The notes under the pieces: generated by a model
The model's input: only the letters and a program-made list of their open reading frames with translations
Database searches by the model: none
Told to the model about the DNA's origin: nothing
From: Eustoma russellianum
Lineage: Eukaryota > Streptophyta > Magnoliopsida > Gentianales > Gentianaceae
Length of the DNA stretch: 64,000 nucleotides
NCBI GenBank assembly: GCA_036186865.1
Contig: AP025062.1
Location: forward strand, 33,428,631 to 33,492,630
Direction: 5' to 3'
Position numbers and translations under genes: made by a program
Shown: positions 31,054-42,352 of the stretch, in pieces
Layout of the letters: each line of letters opens with the position of its first letter
Numbering within the stretch: the first letter of the stretch is position 1

Positions 31054-31845
31054 TTGCAGGGAACCCATACATCTAAAGACACATCTATCAAGTGGTTCCT
31101 TGACAGTGGTTGCTCGAGGCACATGACGGATGACTCGAGCTTGTTCTCAAAGTTGAAGAAGGTTACAAAAGGTGGATCGATGACCTTTGGAGACAACAAT
31201 GAAGGAAGAATCATTGGAAAAGGTACAATCGGAAGCCCAAGTACTCTTCAAATCTCTAACGTATTCCTAGTTAGTAATCTATCCTATAATCTACTTAGCA
31301 TCTCATAGTTTATTGACAACGGTTTTGATGTGTGTTTCACTCATCCATATTGTAACATAATAAATAAAAATGGAGAAACAGTATTAACAGGAAAAATGGA
31401 AGGAAATATTTTTACGCTTTCTATGGATGACATGTTAGATGCTAAGGTTAAGTGTTTTATATCAAATGAACCTAATGTTAATTTGTGGCATAGACGATTA
31501 GGACACATTGGTATTTCTACACTTGAAAAACTTCAATGAAAGAACCTAATATGAGGATTGCCTAAACTTGATTTAGACAACTTTCAGTTGTGTGAATCTT
31601 ATATTAAAGGCAAACAAACACGCGAGTAACTTAAACCCAAAAATGAAATTAGCACGTCTAGAGTTTTAGAATTACTACACATTGATTTGTTTGGTCCTAA
31701 TCGTGCTAAGAGTCTTGGTGGACGCCATTATGAATGTGTTATCGTTGATGATTTTCTCGCTATACATGGACTTTATTTCTAGCAAATAAAGATGATAGTG
31801 CCGTTGAGATTGTGAAACTAATAAAACAACTTGAAAATGAATATT
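31054..31845 (+). pseudogene. Copia protease, GAG-pre-integrase and integrase start
   Basis: Protease with WFLDSGCSRHMTDD (copia active site), then LQISNVFLVSNLSYNLLSIS. The zinc region follows with VNLWHRRLGHIGISTLEKL, then LLHIDLFGPNRAKSLGG with the first catalytic Asp of integrase. Stops near 31306, 31537 and 31627. The frame is cut at 31846, before the second Asp, by the gypsy LTR. Confidence 0.85.
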
Positions 31846-32245
31846 TGTAGCACCCCGCACCCCGGCCCAGCCGGATACGGTGCACCCATCGTACTTCACT
31901 ACGAAGATTACCAGGCGTCGATCCATAACATATCGTAGTCCAAAATAAAATATGTGGACTTTCATACTTACAAGTCGACCAGTAAGCAAAACCGCGCAGA
32001 ATAAAAACTTTTAAAATAAAAACATCTAGGCAACCATCATTTCTCTTACAACATGATCATAAAGTATGGAAATCCCAAAAGTAAATGTTTCCATCATAAA
32101 TTCATAAGAAGATCATCAGTCATAACCATCTCGTCAAGTCTCTTAAGTCGTCCACCTCTTGCTCTTCTACAGGTAAGGAACCCTAGGTTCATCTTCGATC
32201 CATTCAACTCTATTTTCTGCGGGTTCTGGGAGGAAAAATAAGAGG

Positions 32246-32263
32246 TGAGTGACAATGTCACCA
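32246..32263 (-). promoter_or_regulatory. Conserved LTR hairpin, family Z LTR A
   Basis: The minus strand reads TGGTGAC, loop ATT, GTCACTCA: a 5-bp core stem plus outer TG/CA pairs. The equivalents in LTR B (37822-37839) and LTR C (42754-42771) keep the stem and change the loop. A pyrimidine tract ending CCCAG follows. Confidence 0.6.
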
Positions 32264-34629
32264 GCAAGTAAACTATAAATAATCGTGAATTAAATGGAAA
32301 GTACATACAAGAACCGAACCACAAAAATATTCGGTTTAGAAACATACCTGACCTTCCATCCAAAACCCGTAAGTAATCACCTTATAACTTATCAAAGATC
32401 ATAACTTATCGAAGAGCATAACTTATAAAAGTTCATAACTGATAACAGTTCATAACTTATTAAAGGATCATTACTCAATAAAGATCATAACTTAGGAGCT
32501 ACCAAGTCATAACAACTTAGTATAAGTATCATGTACCAATAATCGATGACTCATTAAATGCAACATGCATGAGTATGTACGTGTGATGCATCATGATAAA
32601 AATGAAGATTTCTTCGTTCTTTCTTTCAAAACATCATCGTCAATGAAAACAAGAGAGTGTTCAGATCTATTCTTTCCGGATTTGAGGCAGTCATATTCTT
32701 CTCTTCGAATCTATTATTCCTGGATTCAGAGCGGTCACGTCATCAATCATAATCACCAGGTCTATTCTCTCTGGGCCTGTATGGTCATTCTCATAATCAG
32801 GTCTATTCTCTCTGGGCCTGAACGGTCTTTATCATCAGATGAACTAACCCCGGATCTAGAGCGGGTCCTGCTGGCCAGAAAACACACGGTACCGGTGGAA
32901 AGCGTTCTTTTAAAAACAAAATTTTTTCTTTAAAAACGCTTTTTCATCAATCTTTCTCATAAAACCAGTTTCATAACTCATGTAAATGACGATGATGCAA
33001 TGTATTACATGTACCATGCAATTCGTGACATGACGCGTTACATACACACATACAACCTATTCTTTAGGCTGGAAAAATCTCCAGAATTATCATTCCGTTG
33101 GCACGGCCTCAAAACCTCATATTTAGGCCCATTGTCACAGGTTCGTGTCATACATACGCATAAGGATATCATTTCTATACGTCACGCAGTTTTCGTAACG
33201 ATGCGAGACATGCAAGATGCTTAAATTATTTTATTGCCAACCGGGTTCTGCTGAATTTCAGTAGTACCGTACCCTTTCTTTTTCTTTTCTCTTAAGTCCA
33301 TTTAGTCTCATTTAATTTGGGCCACCACTTGAAAAATACTGTATACATACCGAAAATTATGTCTCATAAGCCCAAATCTAACAAATGAGTCTAAGCCCAA
33401 AAGAATAAAGCCATACAACCAAGTCCTTAATTCTGCCCGGTTTTCCAGATTAGTGATACTAACTTAACATAGGCAATTTATCCAATAAAATAATAATTCT
33501 AGTGTGAGCAATATACATGGATGTGTTCAACAATGTCCTAAATAAATGTCATAAAATTTTCGGAATATCATAATAACATTCAAGAGGTCATTTGTTCACT
33601 TTTCCAGAACGGATAAATGCTGATTTCTGGAATGACCAGTTTTACCAATTTTATTGTGATCAAACATAAGTCCTTTTTCAAAAATTCTAACTCACAAACT
33701 TATTAAACACAAAGCTAGCATCCTACCAAAAATCAGCCCATTTTCATATTTCTAATGTCCATTTTCGGGTCATCCATTACACCACTTAAATTCTGTCCAA
33801 TCCAGTGAATTTCAGCTTGACCAATTTACTAAAAGTTCCATTAAGGACAAACCACAGTTTATTTTACCAAAATTCCAACTCTAATATGTACTACATACAT
33901 AGAGCTAATGTAATACCAAAAATTAGTTTAATGGTACTCTCTAAGATCCATTTTCAGGGCTTGCAAGGTGGATCATTATTCTGCCCTGTTCCAGTAATTC
34001 CCATTATTGTCACCTTTCCTTACTAAAAGTGTCCCAACTTGAGTTATTTGGCATAATTACCTTACTAAACATCAAATACACCTTTAGCACTTGGTTTTTC
34101 AGATTCTAACACATTCCAAAGGTCATATACACATCACTTCAAAACAGTTTCGAAGTTACACAAATCACTCCTTGGCCTTGCACCTTTTGTTCATAATAAA
34201 GACCCATTCTTGGTATGTTGGGGGTACGTACCATACCCCCGAACCAGCCCATTTCACATGCATTCAAGGGCTTAAATCATATTTCCTTAATGAACATATT
34301 AAACTTAAGTCATAAAGCATGTATCTTGAACACATTCTTTACCACATAAATTATAATCTACCACAAGAATCACCTTTATCATTCCTTTACCTCCAACCGT
34401 ACCCCCTTACATGCCAAAGAAGAAAACTTTTCCATATTCACCTTAGATTAACATCATATCATACTAAAAAAGAGTAAAGACTCCACCTTTGAAGAAAATT
34501 TCATACATGCAAGCCTCTTCACTCAAGAATCCAAAAGTTTCATGCATCAAACCTAACATTTCACATCTAAGGTTAAAGCTTAGTAGCATCTTGACATTCA
34601 AGTATGCACTTTCACACACAAGCCATGAG

Positions 34630-34638
34630 TATTTATAG
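34630..34638 (-). promoter_or_regulatory. TATA box of family Z LTR A
   Basis: The minus strand reads ACACTATAAATACTC, about 1 kb inside the LTR. The same box occurs in LTR B (about 40224-40233) and LTR C (45061-45070). It is preceded by AAGG(A/C)AAGTACAC, a motif shared with other LTR families here. Confidence 0.65.
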
Positions 34639-34757
34639 TGTACTTTCCTTTCTCACACTTACACTTTTCCGTAGCTTGAAATGTGTATGATATTGGGGAA
34701 GTCTTCCTCCTCTTCACGTATGAACCCCACGGTTGGGAGGAAGAAAAAGAACAAATA

Positions 34758-34767
34758 NNNNNNNNNN
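34758..34767. other. Assembly gap (10 N)
   Basis: Ten N bases inside LTR A. The sequence right of the gap (ATGTGAACCTAC) does not continue as in LTRs B and C (CATTATCTTTTGTC), so the gap may hide missing sequence or a misjoin. Confidence 0.95.
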
Positions 34768-35637
34768 ATGTGAACCTACTTTTCATGAGATTAAAGTGGT
34801 TAATCCAAAAGTGACCATGGTTAGGGGTGAAGTCCTCTTAGTTCATCCCATTGTCAAGGAAACCGGCGGTGGAGGGGTTTTATCCCCCAAAACTTATTTA
34901 TTCCTTAATCATTATACCCCCTTACTAATTTTTAAGCTACTTTTAACAATGTTTCTATCACCATGGGTTATCCAAAGTTTAATTCCGATGGTTAGGGTAT
35001 CTTTAGTACCCTCATTAAGCTTGAGTCACTTTTTAGGAGATTTAATGAGAAAGCTACTAAGTGGTTGAAGGAGATATTTCTTAGTACAATCTTAATCCCT
35101 AATCCATCCTTCCATGTATCTTACTGTTTTCTAGGAAATTTTAGAAAATTACATATCCTTATAACAACATCACATTGTGAGCACATCATGCCTACTATCT
35201 TGTATAATTGCTTTAGTAAGCAATTAAGAGGTATAATTACCCTTTCCTAATAAAAAAGGGCTCTTAATGAGCTCCCCTACCCGGGCTAAAAGGGGAAGAG
35301 AGGTGTTTTCCCTCTTTTCATCTTTTTGGATCCTTAATTAGCTGGACACTTAAATGCTTAGAATAACTCTCCATGGTTTCTAACAAGAGTTAGTTACTTG
35401 TAGTAAAAAGGAGCTCTACCTATTGTTCCGAACCCTCTAAGCCGAAATTTGAGTAGTCTTAAGGGAAAATCTTAGCAACCCCCTTGTTTCATAATTCATG
35501 CTTTGGGGTAGTATGCTATTTCCTTTCAACACTGAAATAGATGCGTAAAGCCAAAATATTCTACTTTCAAAATATCGTTCCCTTCTATCACTTCCCTCTA
35601 TCCCTAGATTCCGTACTAATTTAGGCGGGGTACAACA

Positions 35638-35657
35638 TTCTCCCCCCCTCCTTAATA
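35638..35657 (-). other. Polypurine tract, family Z
   Basis: The minus strand reads TAAGGAGGGGGGGAGAA directly before TGTTGTACC. Confidence 0.85.
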
Positions 35658-36438
35658 TAAGTTTCGTCCTGGAAACTGAGAGCTAGTATGGTATAAGCTT
35701 TCATGTTTCCTTATACCTCTTCATGGCATTTCCGATATTCTTCTTTCCTTTCAAATCTGTGACTTCTCTTACCAGGCAGGAACTGAATAAAGATATCAGT
35801 ACCTACTGAATTATTTAAAGTCTTACACTACACCAGATCCCGCGAGATGGTAATGTCACTGCTAGAGTGCGTTTGCAATCCCCAGCTTATAATCCTGAAC
35901 TTATGCCAAATCGTATCACAAATATCATACTCGATCTTTCCAATGGTCTTGTGATGCTTCCTTCACACATATCTCCTCATCTTACGTTATTCTTTGAATT
36001 TACTTCTACGGAAATTCCTACATACAGAATAACTAGTCATTATATGCCTCCCGATCCTTATACAACTCCTTAGTTGTTTATCTGTAGTGGACCAATTAAA
36101 TCATCGATCTTAAGTAGCGGTTACCAATTCTTTACTGTAGTCTTGTGGGTTCTATTTATCCAGGTACTTACCTGATTATTATGGACCCAAACTTGGTAGC
36201 GTAATCTAGTTTTCATGCTCTAGTTGTGTTACTGTAGTTATCTGCTTGTCTACTCCCATTGAGTACGTAGAAATCTTTTCTTAGGGTTCCTTATCCCAGC
36301 GTTCTATAACTATTCATACTTGGGGAAACAAGCAAGGTAAAACGTAAGTATTTTGCATTTTAAGCTGGATGATCAGACATACCTGTTTGTGGTTTGGATG
36401 TTTCAGAGTTCCCTGGATAACTTATTCTTCGATCCAGA
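35658..36438 (-). other. Family Z interior A: pol remnant after internal deletion
   Basis: No intact domain. Next to the polypurine tract the minus strand has frames like FQDETYIKEGG and PGKRSHRFERKEEY, matching the post-chromodomain end of related elements. PR, RT, RNase H and integrase are gone. Confidence 0.55.
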
Positions 36439-37180
36439 CTAGTATTCTTGGTTGGTTTGTTTAGTCCCATATAAGTATGGCTGCCACCTTCTACCCCTTT
36501 TCCTATCATGTCCATTACTTTTCTTCTTTTGTCCTTCCGCTATGTTATCTTCGCGCTCCGCTTTATAACAGTCCTTCAACAGTTCATCAAAGGTCCTTGA
36601 GTGCGCCTTGATCAATCGGGTCTTAATCTGGAATCTGAGACCGTGCATAAATCTGGTTATCTTACACTTTTCATCGTCTATAACCAGGGGAGCGTATCGT
36701 CCAAACATCATAAATTGACGGGCATACTCAGAGACTGTGGTGTTCGGTTCTTGTTTTAGCGTATCAAAGTCTTCAATCCTCTCTATGACAATGTCCAGGG
36801 AGAGGAAAGCCCCACAGAATTCTTCTAGAAATCTTGCCCAGACTATTGGTCGTGGTAGTGGCTGGATACTTGTTCTCCACCACTGGCCGGCCTTACCTAT
36901 CAGGAATGGCCGAACTATTCGTGCCCTTATCTCATCCGGCACCTTCACCTACCAAAGCTTATTCTCTACTACGTTCAACCCATTGCTATGTCTCTTCTGG
37001 GCTAGCCTCCCGTCGAACCTTGGAATTTGTGCTTTAACTAGCTGTCGGTAATAGGATCCAATGCTTCCCGAGGGTGACATTGATGATGTCAGCGTACCGG
37101 TCTGTTATGTCATCTGCACCATATAGCGTCGGTTTTATTCGAAGGCATACCGAGATAAGCGACAAGATTTAACTCGTAAC
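36439..37180 (-). pseudogene. Family Z gag, copy A
   Basis: 169-codon open segment from 36948 with VRPFLIGKAGQWWRTS, LPRPIVWARFLEEF, FDTLKQEPNTTVSEYARQF and RFMHGLRFQIKTRL, then FDELLKDCYKAERED and a basic K/R-rich end. These are standard gypsy Gag blocks. The N-terminal part (37180-36949) carries a small deletion and frameshift relative to copy B. No zinc knuckle is present. Confidence 0.85.
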
Positions 37181-37405
37181 TCAATGAAAATTCCCAGTTG
37201 GCATGTAAATAGATACGATATGGGTCAAATTCTATAAAATGTCGTAAACAAGGGTTTTATCATTAAATCGTAACCCTAATATCCAGTCTAAGTCATCCTA
37301 GTCTAAGGACAACTCTCATCTAAGATCATGACTTAGATCTAAGATCGAACTTAGTTTGCTAAATCATAACTTAATTCTATATTTCTGGCCGGATCTAAAG
37401 CCTTA

Positions 37406-37417
37406 GCTCAAATACCA
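37406..37417 (-). other. Primer binding site, family Z copy A (mutated)
   Basis: The minus strand reads TGGTATTTGAGC, two changes from the initiator-Met consensus; two bases from the LTR end. Confidence 0.75.
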
Positions 37418-37419
37418 CC

Positions 37420-40400
37420 TGTAGCGCCCTGCACCCCAGCCCAGCCGGATACGGTGCGCCCGCCATACTTCACTATGGAGGGTACCAGGCGTCGATCCAT
37501 AACATATCGTAGTCCAAAATAACATATGTGGACTTTCATGCTTACAAGTCGACCAGTAAGCAAAACCGAGGCAGAATAAAAACTTTTAAATAAAAACGTC
37601 TAGGCAACCATCATTTGTCTTAAAACATGATCATTAAGTTTGGAAATCCCAAAAGTAAATGTTTCCATCATAAATTTCATAAGAAGATCATCAGTCATAA
37701 CCATCTCGTCAAGTCTCTTAAGTCGTCCCACCTCTCGCTCTTCTACGGGTAAGGAACCCTAGGTTCATCTTCGATCCATTCAACTCTATTTCCTGCGGGT
37801 TCTGGAAGGAAAAATAAGGGGTGAGTGACAACGTCACCAGAAAGTAAACTATAAATAATCGTGAATTAAATGGAAAGTACATACAAGAACTGAACCCCAA
37901 AAATATTTGGTTTAGAAACATTCGTGACCTTCCATCCAAACCCGTAAGTAATCAGCTCATAACTTATCAAAGATCATAACTTATCGAAGAGCATAACTTA
38001 TAAAAGTTCATAACTGATAACAGTTCATAACTTATTAAAGGATCATTACTCAATAAAGATCATAACTTAGGAGCTACCGAGTCATAACAACTTAGTCTAA
38101 GTATCATGTATCAATATTCGATGACTGTTAAATGCAACATGCATGAGTATGTACGTGTGATGCATCATGATAAAATGAAGATAAGTTTCTTTCGTTCATT
38201 CTTTCAAAACATCATCGTCAATAAAACAAGAGAGTGTTCAAATCTATTCTTTCCGGATCTGAGGCGGTCATATTCTTCTCTTCGAATCTATTATTCCCGG
38301 ATTCGGAGCAGTCACGTCATCAATCATAATCACCAGGTATATTTTCTTCGAGCCTGTACGGTCATTATCATAATCATGTCTATTCTCTCCATGCCTGAAC
38401 GGTTGTTATCATCAGATCCATTAACCCCGGATATGGAGCAGGTCCTGCTGGCCAGAAAACACACGGTACCGGTGGAAAGCGTTCTTTTAAAAACAAAATC
38501 TTTTCTTTAAAAATGCTTTTTCATCAATCTTTCTCACAAAACAGGTTTCATAACTCATGTAAATGACAGTGATGCAAAGTATGACATGTACCATGCAATT
38601 CGTGACATAACGCGTTACATACACACACGTACAACATATTCTTTAGGCTGGAAAATTTTTCCAGAATTATCATTCCATTTGCGCGGCCTCAAAACTTCAT
38701 ATCTTAGGCCCATTATCACAGGTTCGTGTCATACATACGCATAAGGATGTCATTTCTATACGTCACACAATTTTCGTAACGATGCGAGACATGCAAGACA
38801 CTTAAATTATTTTATTACCAACCGGGTACTGCTGAATTTTAGCAGTACAGTACCCTTTCTTTTTCTTTTCTTTTAAGTCCATTTAGTCTCATTTAATTTG
38901 GGCCACAACTTGGAAAATACTGTAGACATACTAAAAATTATGTCTCATAAGCCCAAATATTACAAATGAGTCTAAGCCCAAAAGAATAAAGCCATACATC
39001 CAAGTCCTTAATTCTGCCCAGTTTTTCCAGATTAGTGATACTAACTTAACTTAGGAAATTTATCCAATAAAATAATAATTCTAGGGTGAGCAGTTTACAT
39101 GGATGTGTTCATCACTGTCCTAAGTAAATGTCATAAAATTTTCGGAATATCATAATAACATTCAAGGGGTCATTTGTTCACTTTTCCAGAACGGGTACAT
39201 GCTGATTTCCTGAATGACCCGTTTTACCACGAATTTTATTATGATCAAACCATAAGTCCTTTTTCGAAAATTCCAACTCACAAACTTATTAAACACATAT
39301 AGCTAGCATCTTACCAAAAATCAGCCCATTTGCATATTTCTAAGGTCCATTTTCGGGTCATCCATTACACCACTTAAATTCTGTCCAATCCAGTGAATTT
39401 CAGCTTGACCAATTTTACTAAAAGTTCCATTAAGGACAAACCACAGTTTATTTTACCAAACTTCAAACTCTCATATGTACTACATACATAGGGCTAATGT
39501 CATACCAAAAATTAGTTTAATGGTACTCTTCTAAGATCCATTTTCTGGGCTTGCAAGGTGCATCATTATTCTGCCCCGTTCGAGTAATTCCCATTATTGT
39601 CACCTTTCCATACTAAAAGTGTTCCAACTTGAGTTATTTGGCATAATTACCTTACTAAACATCAAATACACCTTTAGCACACGGTTTTGCAGATTCTAAC
39701 ACATTCCAAAGGTCATCTACACATCACATCAAAACAGTTTCGAAGGTTACACAAATCACTACTTGGCCTTACACCTTTTGTTCATAATAAAGATCCATTC
39801 TTCGTATATTGGGGGTGTACGTACCATACCCCCAAACTAGCCCATTTCACACGCATGCAAGGGCTTAAATCATGTTTCCTTAATGAACATATTAAACTTA
39901 AGTCATAAAGCATGTATCTTGAACACATTCTTTACCACACAAATTACAATCTACCACAAGAATCACCTTTATCATTCCTTTACTTCCAACCGTACCCCCT
40001 TACATGCCAAAGAAGAAAAATTTTCCATATTCACCTTAGATTAACATCATATTCATACTAAAAAAATAGCAAAGACTCCATCTTTGAAGAAAATTTCATA
40101 CATGCAAGCCTCTTCACTCAAGAATCCGAAAGTTTCATGCATCAAACCTAACTTTTCACATCTAAGATTAAAGCTTAGTAGCATCTAGACATTCAAGTAT
40201 GCACTTTCACACACAAGCCATGAGTATTTATAGTGTACTTTCCTTTCTCACACTTACACTTTTCCTTAGCTTGAAATGTGTATGAAATGGGTGAAGTCTT
40301 CCTCCTCTTCACATATGAACCCCATAGTTGGGAGGAAGAAAAAGAACAAACATTATCTTTTGTCTTATGTAAAAAGGTAAAGCTAAATGGAGGCTTAGAT

Positions 40401-40885
40401 GGTCTTACCAAGTGATTCTTGAATGGTGAGGTAATTCTAACCCACCAAGAAGTCAAATCTCCCCTAGTCCTTCGAAATCCTTCACCTAGTGACCTTTTGA
40501 AGGTCACATTTTCCACAAGAAAAATGGCATCTTGTGAGTTTAACCGTGTAAAACATAAAACCCTTAAGAAGTTTAGCATGTACTCACCTATACCAAGTTT
40601 GCACTTGGAGGAGTCTTCAATCTCCTTGGTTTTCCCCTTGGCCGTGTGATTTGGAGAGGGAAGAGGAAAGGTCCCTTGCTTATGATAATTCTGGGAATAG
40701 TTAGTTGGGTAGGAAGGGTTTAAGGGCTCTTTATTAAGGAAAGAAGGGAAATGCCCCTTTTTGCTAGGCATGGCCGGCGGTCTTAATGGTGATGGGAGGG
40801 AAAATTCGTCATGTGCAACAACACCATGATGACCTTCATCAAAGGCTTAATCAAGCTTCACTTTTTGGATTGCATGAAGAGTCTT
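37420..40885 (-). repeat. Family Z LTR B (shared middle LTR, truncated)
   Basis: Ends GGGCGCTACA at 37420 on the minus strand. It follows LTRs A and C closely to about 40885, where it joins interior B directly; its TG end and the polypurine tract are missing. A 14-bp repeat TCTTAATGGTGATG occurs at about 40771 and at the junction (about 40881), a possible footprint of the deletion. The 192-codon minus frame at 40193-40771 lies wholly in the LTR and has no recognisable domain. Confidence 0.8.
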
Positions 40886-41299
40886 AATGGTGATGCTTCC
40901 TTCACACATATCTCCTCATCTTACGTTATTCTTTGAATTTACTTCTACGAAAAATCCTATATACAGAATAACTAGTCATTATATGCCTCCCGATCCTTAT
41001 ACAACTCCTTAGTTGTTTATCTGTAGTGGACCAATTAAATCATCGATCTTAAGTAGCGGTTACCAATTCTTTACTGTAGTCTTGTGGGGTTCTATTTATC
41101 CAGGTACTTACCTGATTATTATGGACCCAAACTTGGTAGCGTAATCTAGTTTTCATGCTCTAGTTGTGTTACTGTAGTTATCTGCTTGTCTACTCCCATT
41201 GAGTACGTAGAAATCTTTTCTTAGGGTTCCTTATCCCAGCGTTCTATAACTATTCATACTTGGGGAAACAAGCAAGGTAAAACGTAAGTATTTTGCATT
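40886..41299 (-). other. Family Z interior B: 3' remnant
   Basis: Nearly identical to 35945-36438 of interior A, without coding domains. The first roughly 300 bp of interior A have no counterpart here. Confidence 0.7.
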
Positions 41300-42118
41300 T
41301 TAAGCTGGATGATCAGACATACCTGTTTGTGGTTTGGATGTTTCAGAGTTCCCTGGATAACTTATTCTTCGATCCAGACTAGTATTCTTGGTTGGTTTGT
41401 TGTTAGTCCCATATAAGTATGGCTGCCACCTTCTACCCCTTTTCCTATCATGTCCATTACTTTTCTTCTTTTGTCCTTCCGCTATGTTATCTTCGCGCTC
41501 CGCTTTATAACAGTCCTTCAACAGTTCATCAAAGGTCCTTGAGTGTGCCTTGACCAACCGGGTCTTAATCTAGAATCTTAGACCGTGCATAAATCTGGTT
41601 ATCTTACACTTTTCATCTTCTATAACCAGGGGAGCGTATCGTCCAAACATCATAAATTGACGGGCATACTCAGAGACTGTGGTGTTCGGTTCTTGTTTTA
41701 GCGTATCAAAGTCTTCAATCCTCTCTATGACAAGGTCCAGGGAGAGGAAAGCCCCACAGAATTCTTCTAGAAATCTTGCCCAGACTATTGGTCGTGGTAA
41801 TGGCTGGATACTTGTTCTCCACCACTGGCCGGCCTTACCTATCAGGAATGGCCGGACTATTCGTGCCCCTATCTCATCCGGCACCTTCACCTACCAAAGC
41901 TTATTCTCTACTTCGTTCAACCATTGCTCTGTCTCTTCTGGGCTAGCCTCCCTGTCGAACCTCGGAATTTGTGCTTTAACTAGCTGTCGGTAATAGGATC
42001 CAATGCTTCCCGAGGGTGACATTGATGATGTCAGCGTACCGGTCTGTGATGTCATCATAGCGTCGGTTTTATTCGAAGGCATACCGAGATAAGCGACAAG
42101 ATTTAACTCGTAACTCAA
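41300..42118 (-). pseudogene. Family Z gag, copy B
   Basis: From 42118 (MSYELNLVAYLGMPSN, QIPRFDREASPEETEQWL) through VRPFLIGKAGQWW, FDTLKQEPNTTVSEY and FDELLKDCYKAERED. One stop lies at 41891-41893, another near 41571 where Q became a stop within RFMHGLRF-IKTRL. It is near-identical to copy A, which helps locate the damage in both. Confidence 0.85.
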
Positions 42119-42338
42119 TGAAAATTCCCAATGGCATGTAAATAGATACGATATGGGTCAAATTCTATAAAATGTCGTAAACAAGGGTTTTATCATTAAA
42201 TCGTAACCCTAATTTCCAGTCTAAGTCATCCTAGTCTAAGGACAACTCTCATCTAAGATCATGACTTAGATCTAAGATCGAACTTAGTTTGCTAAAATCA
42301 TAACTTAATTCTATATTCTGCCCGGATCTAAAGCCTTA

Positions 42339-42350
42339 GCTCAGATACCA
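42339..42350 (-). other. Primer binding site, family Z copy B
   Basis: The minus strand reads TGGTATCTGAGC, one change from consensus and different from copy A. Confidence 0.8.
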
Positions 42351-42352
42351 CC

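Larger units (their letters stand above)
29037..31845 (+). mobile_element. Host copia element, 5' interior
   Basis: Primer site, gag, protease and first part of integrase of a Ty1/copia element. It is interrupted at 31846 by a gypsy array; a short RNase H remnant resumes at 45374. RT and most of integrase and RNase H are absent, so a deletion accompanied or followed the insertion. Confidence 0.85.
31846..35637 (-). repeat. Family Z LTR A (3' LTR, contains assembly gap)
   Basis: The minus strand begins TGTTGTACCCCGCC at 35637 and ends GGGGTGCTACA at 31846, about 3.8 kb. It has a TATA box at 34630-34638, four units of the CTATTCTNTCCGG type at 32660-32830, a hairpin at 32246-32263, and the PEPAENRVEWIEDEPRVPY frame at about 32174-32230. 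After the gap the sequence is unlike LTR B at the equivalent place. Confidence 0.85.

Noticed and set aside
40193..40771. 192-codon minus ORF in family Z LTR
   Set aside because: Composed of LTR sequence including the TATA box, no domain, and not preserved in LTR A.
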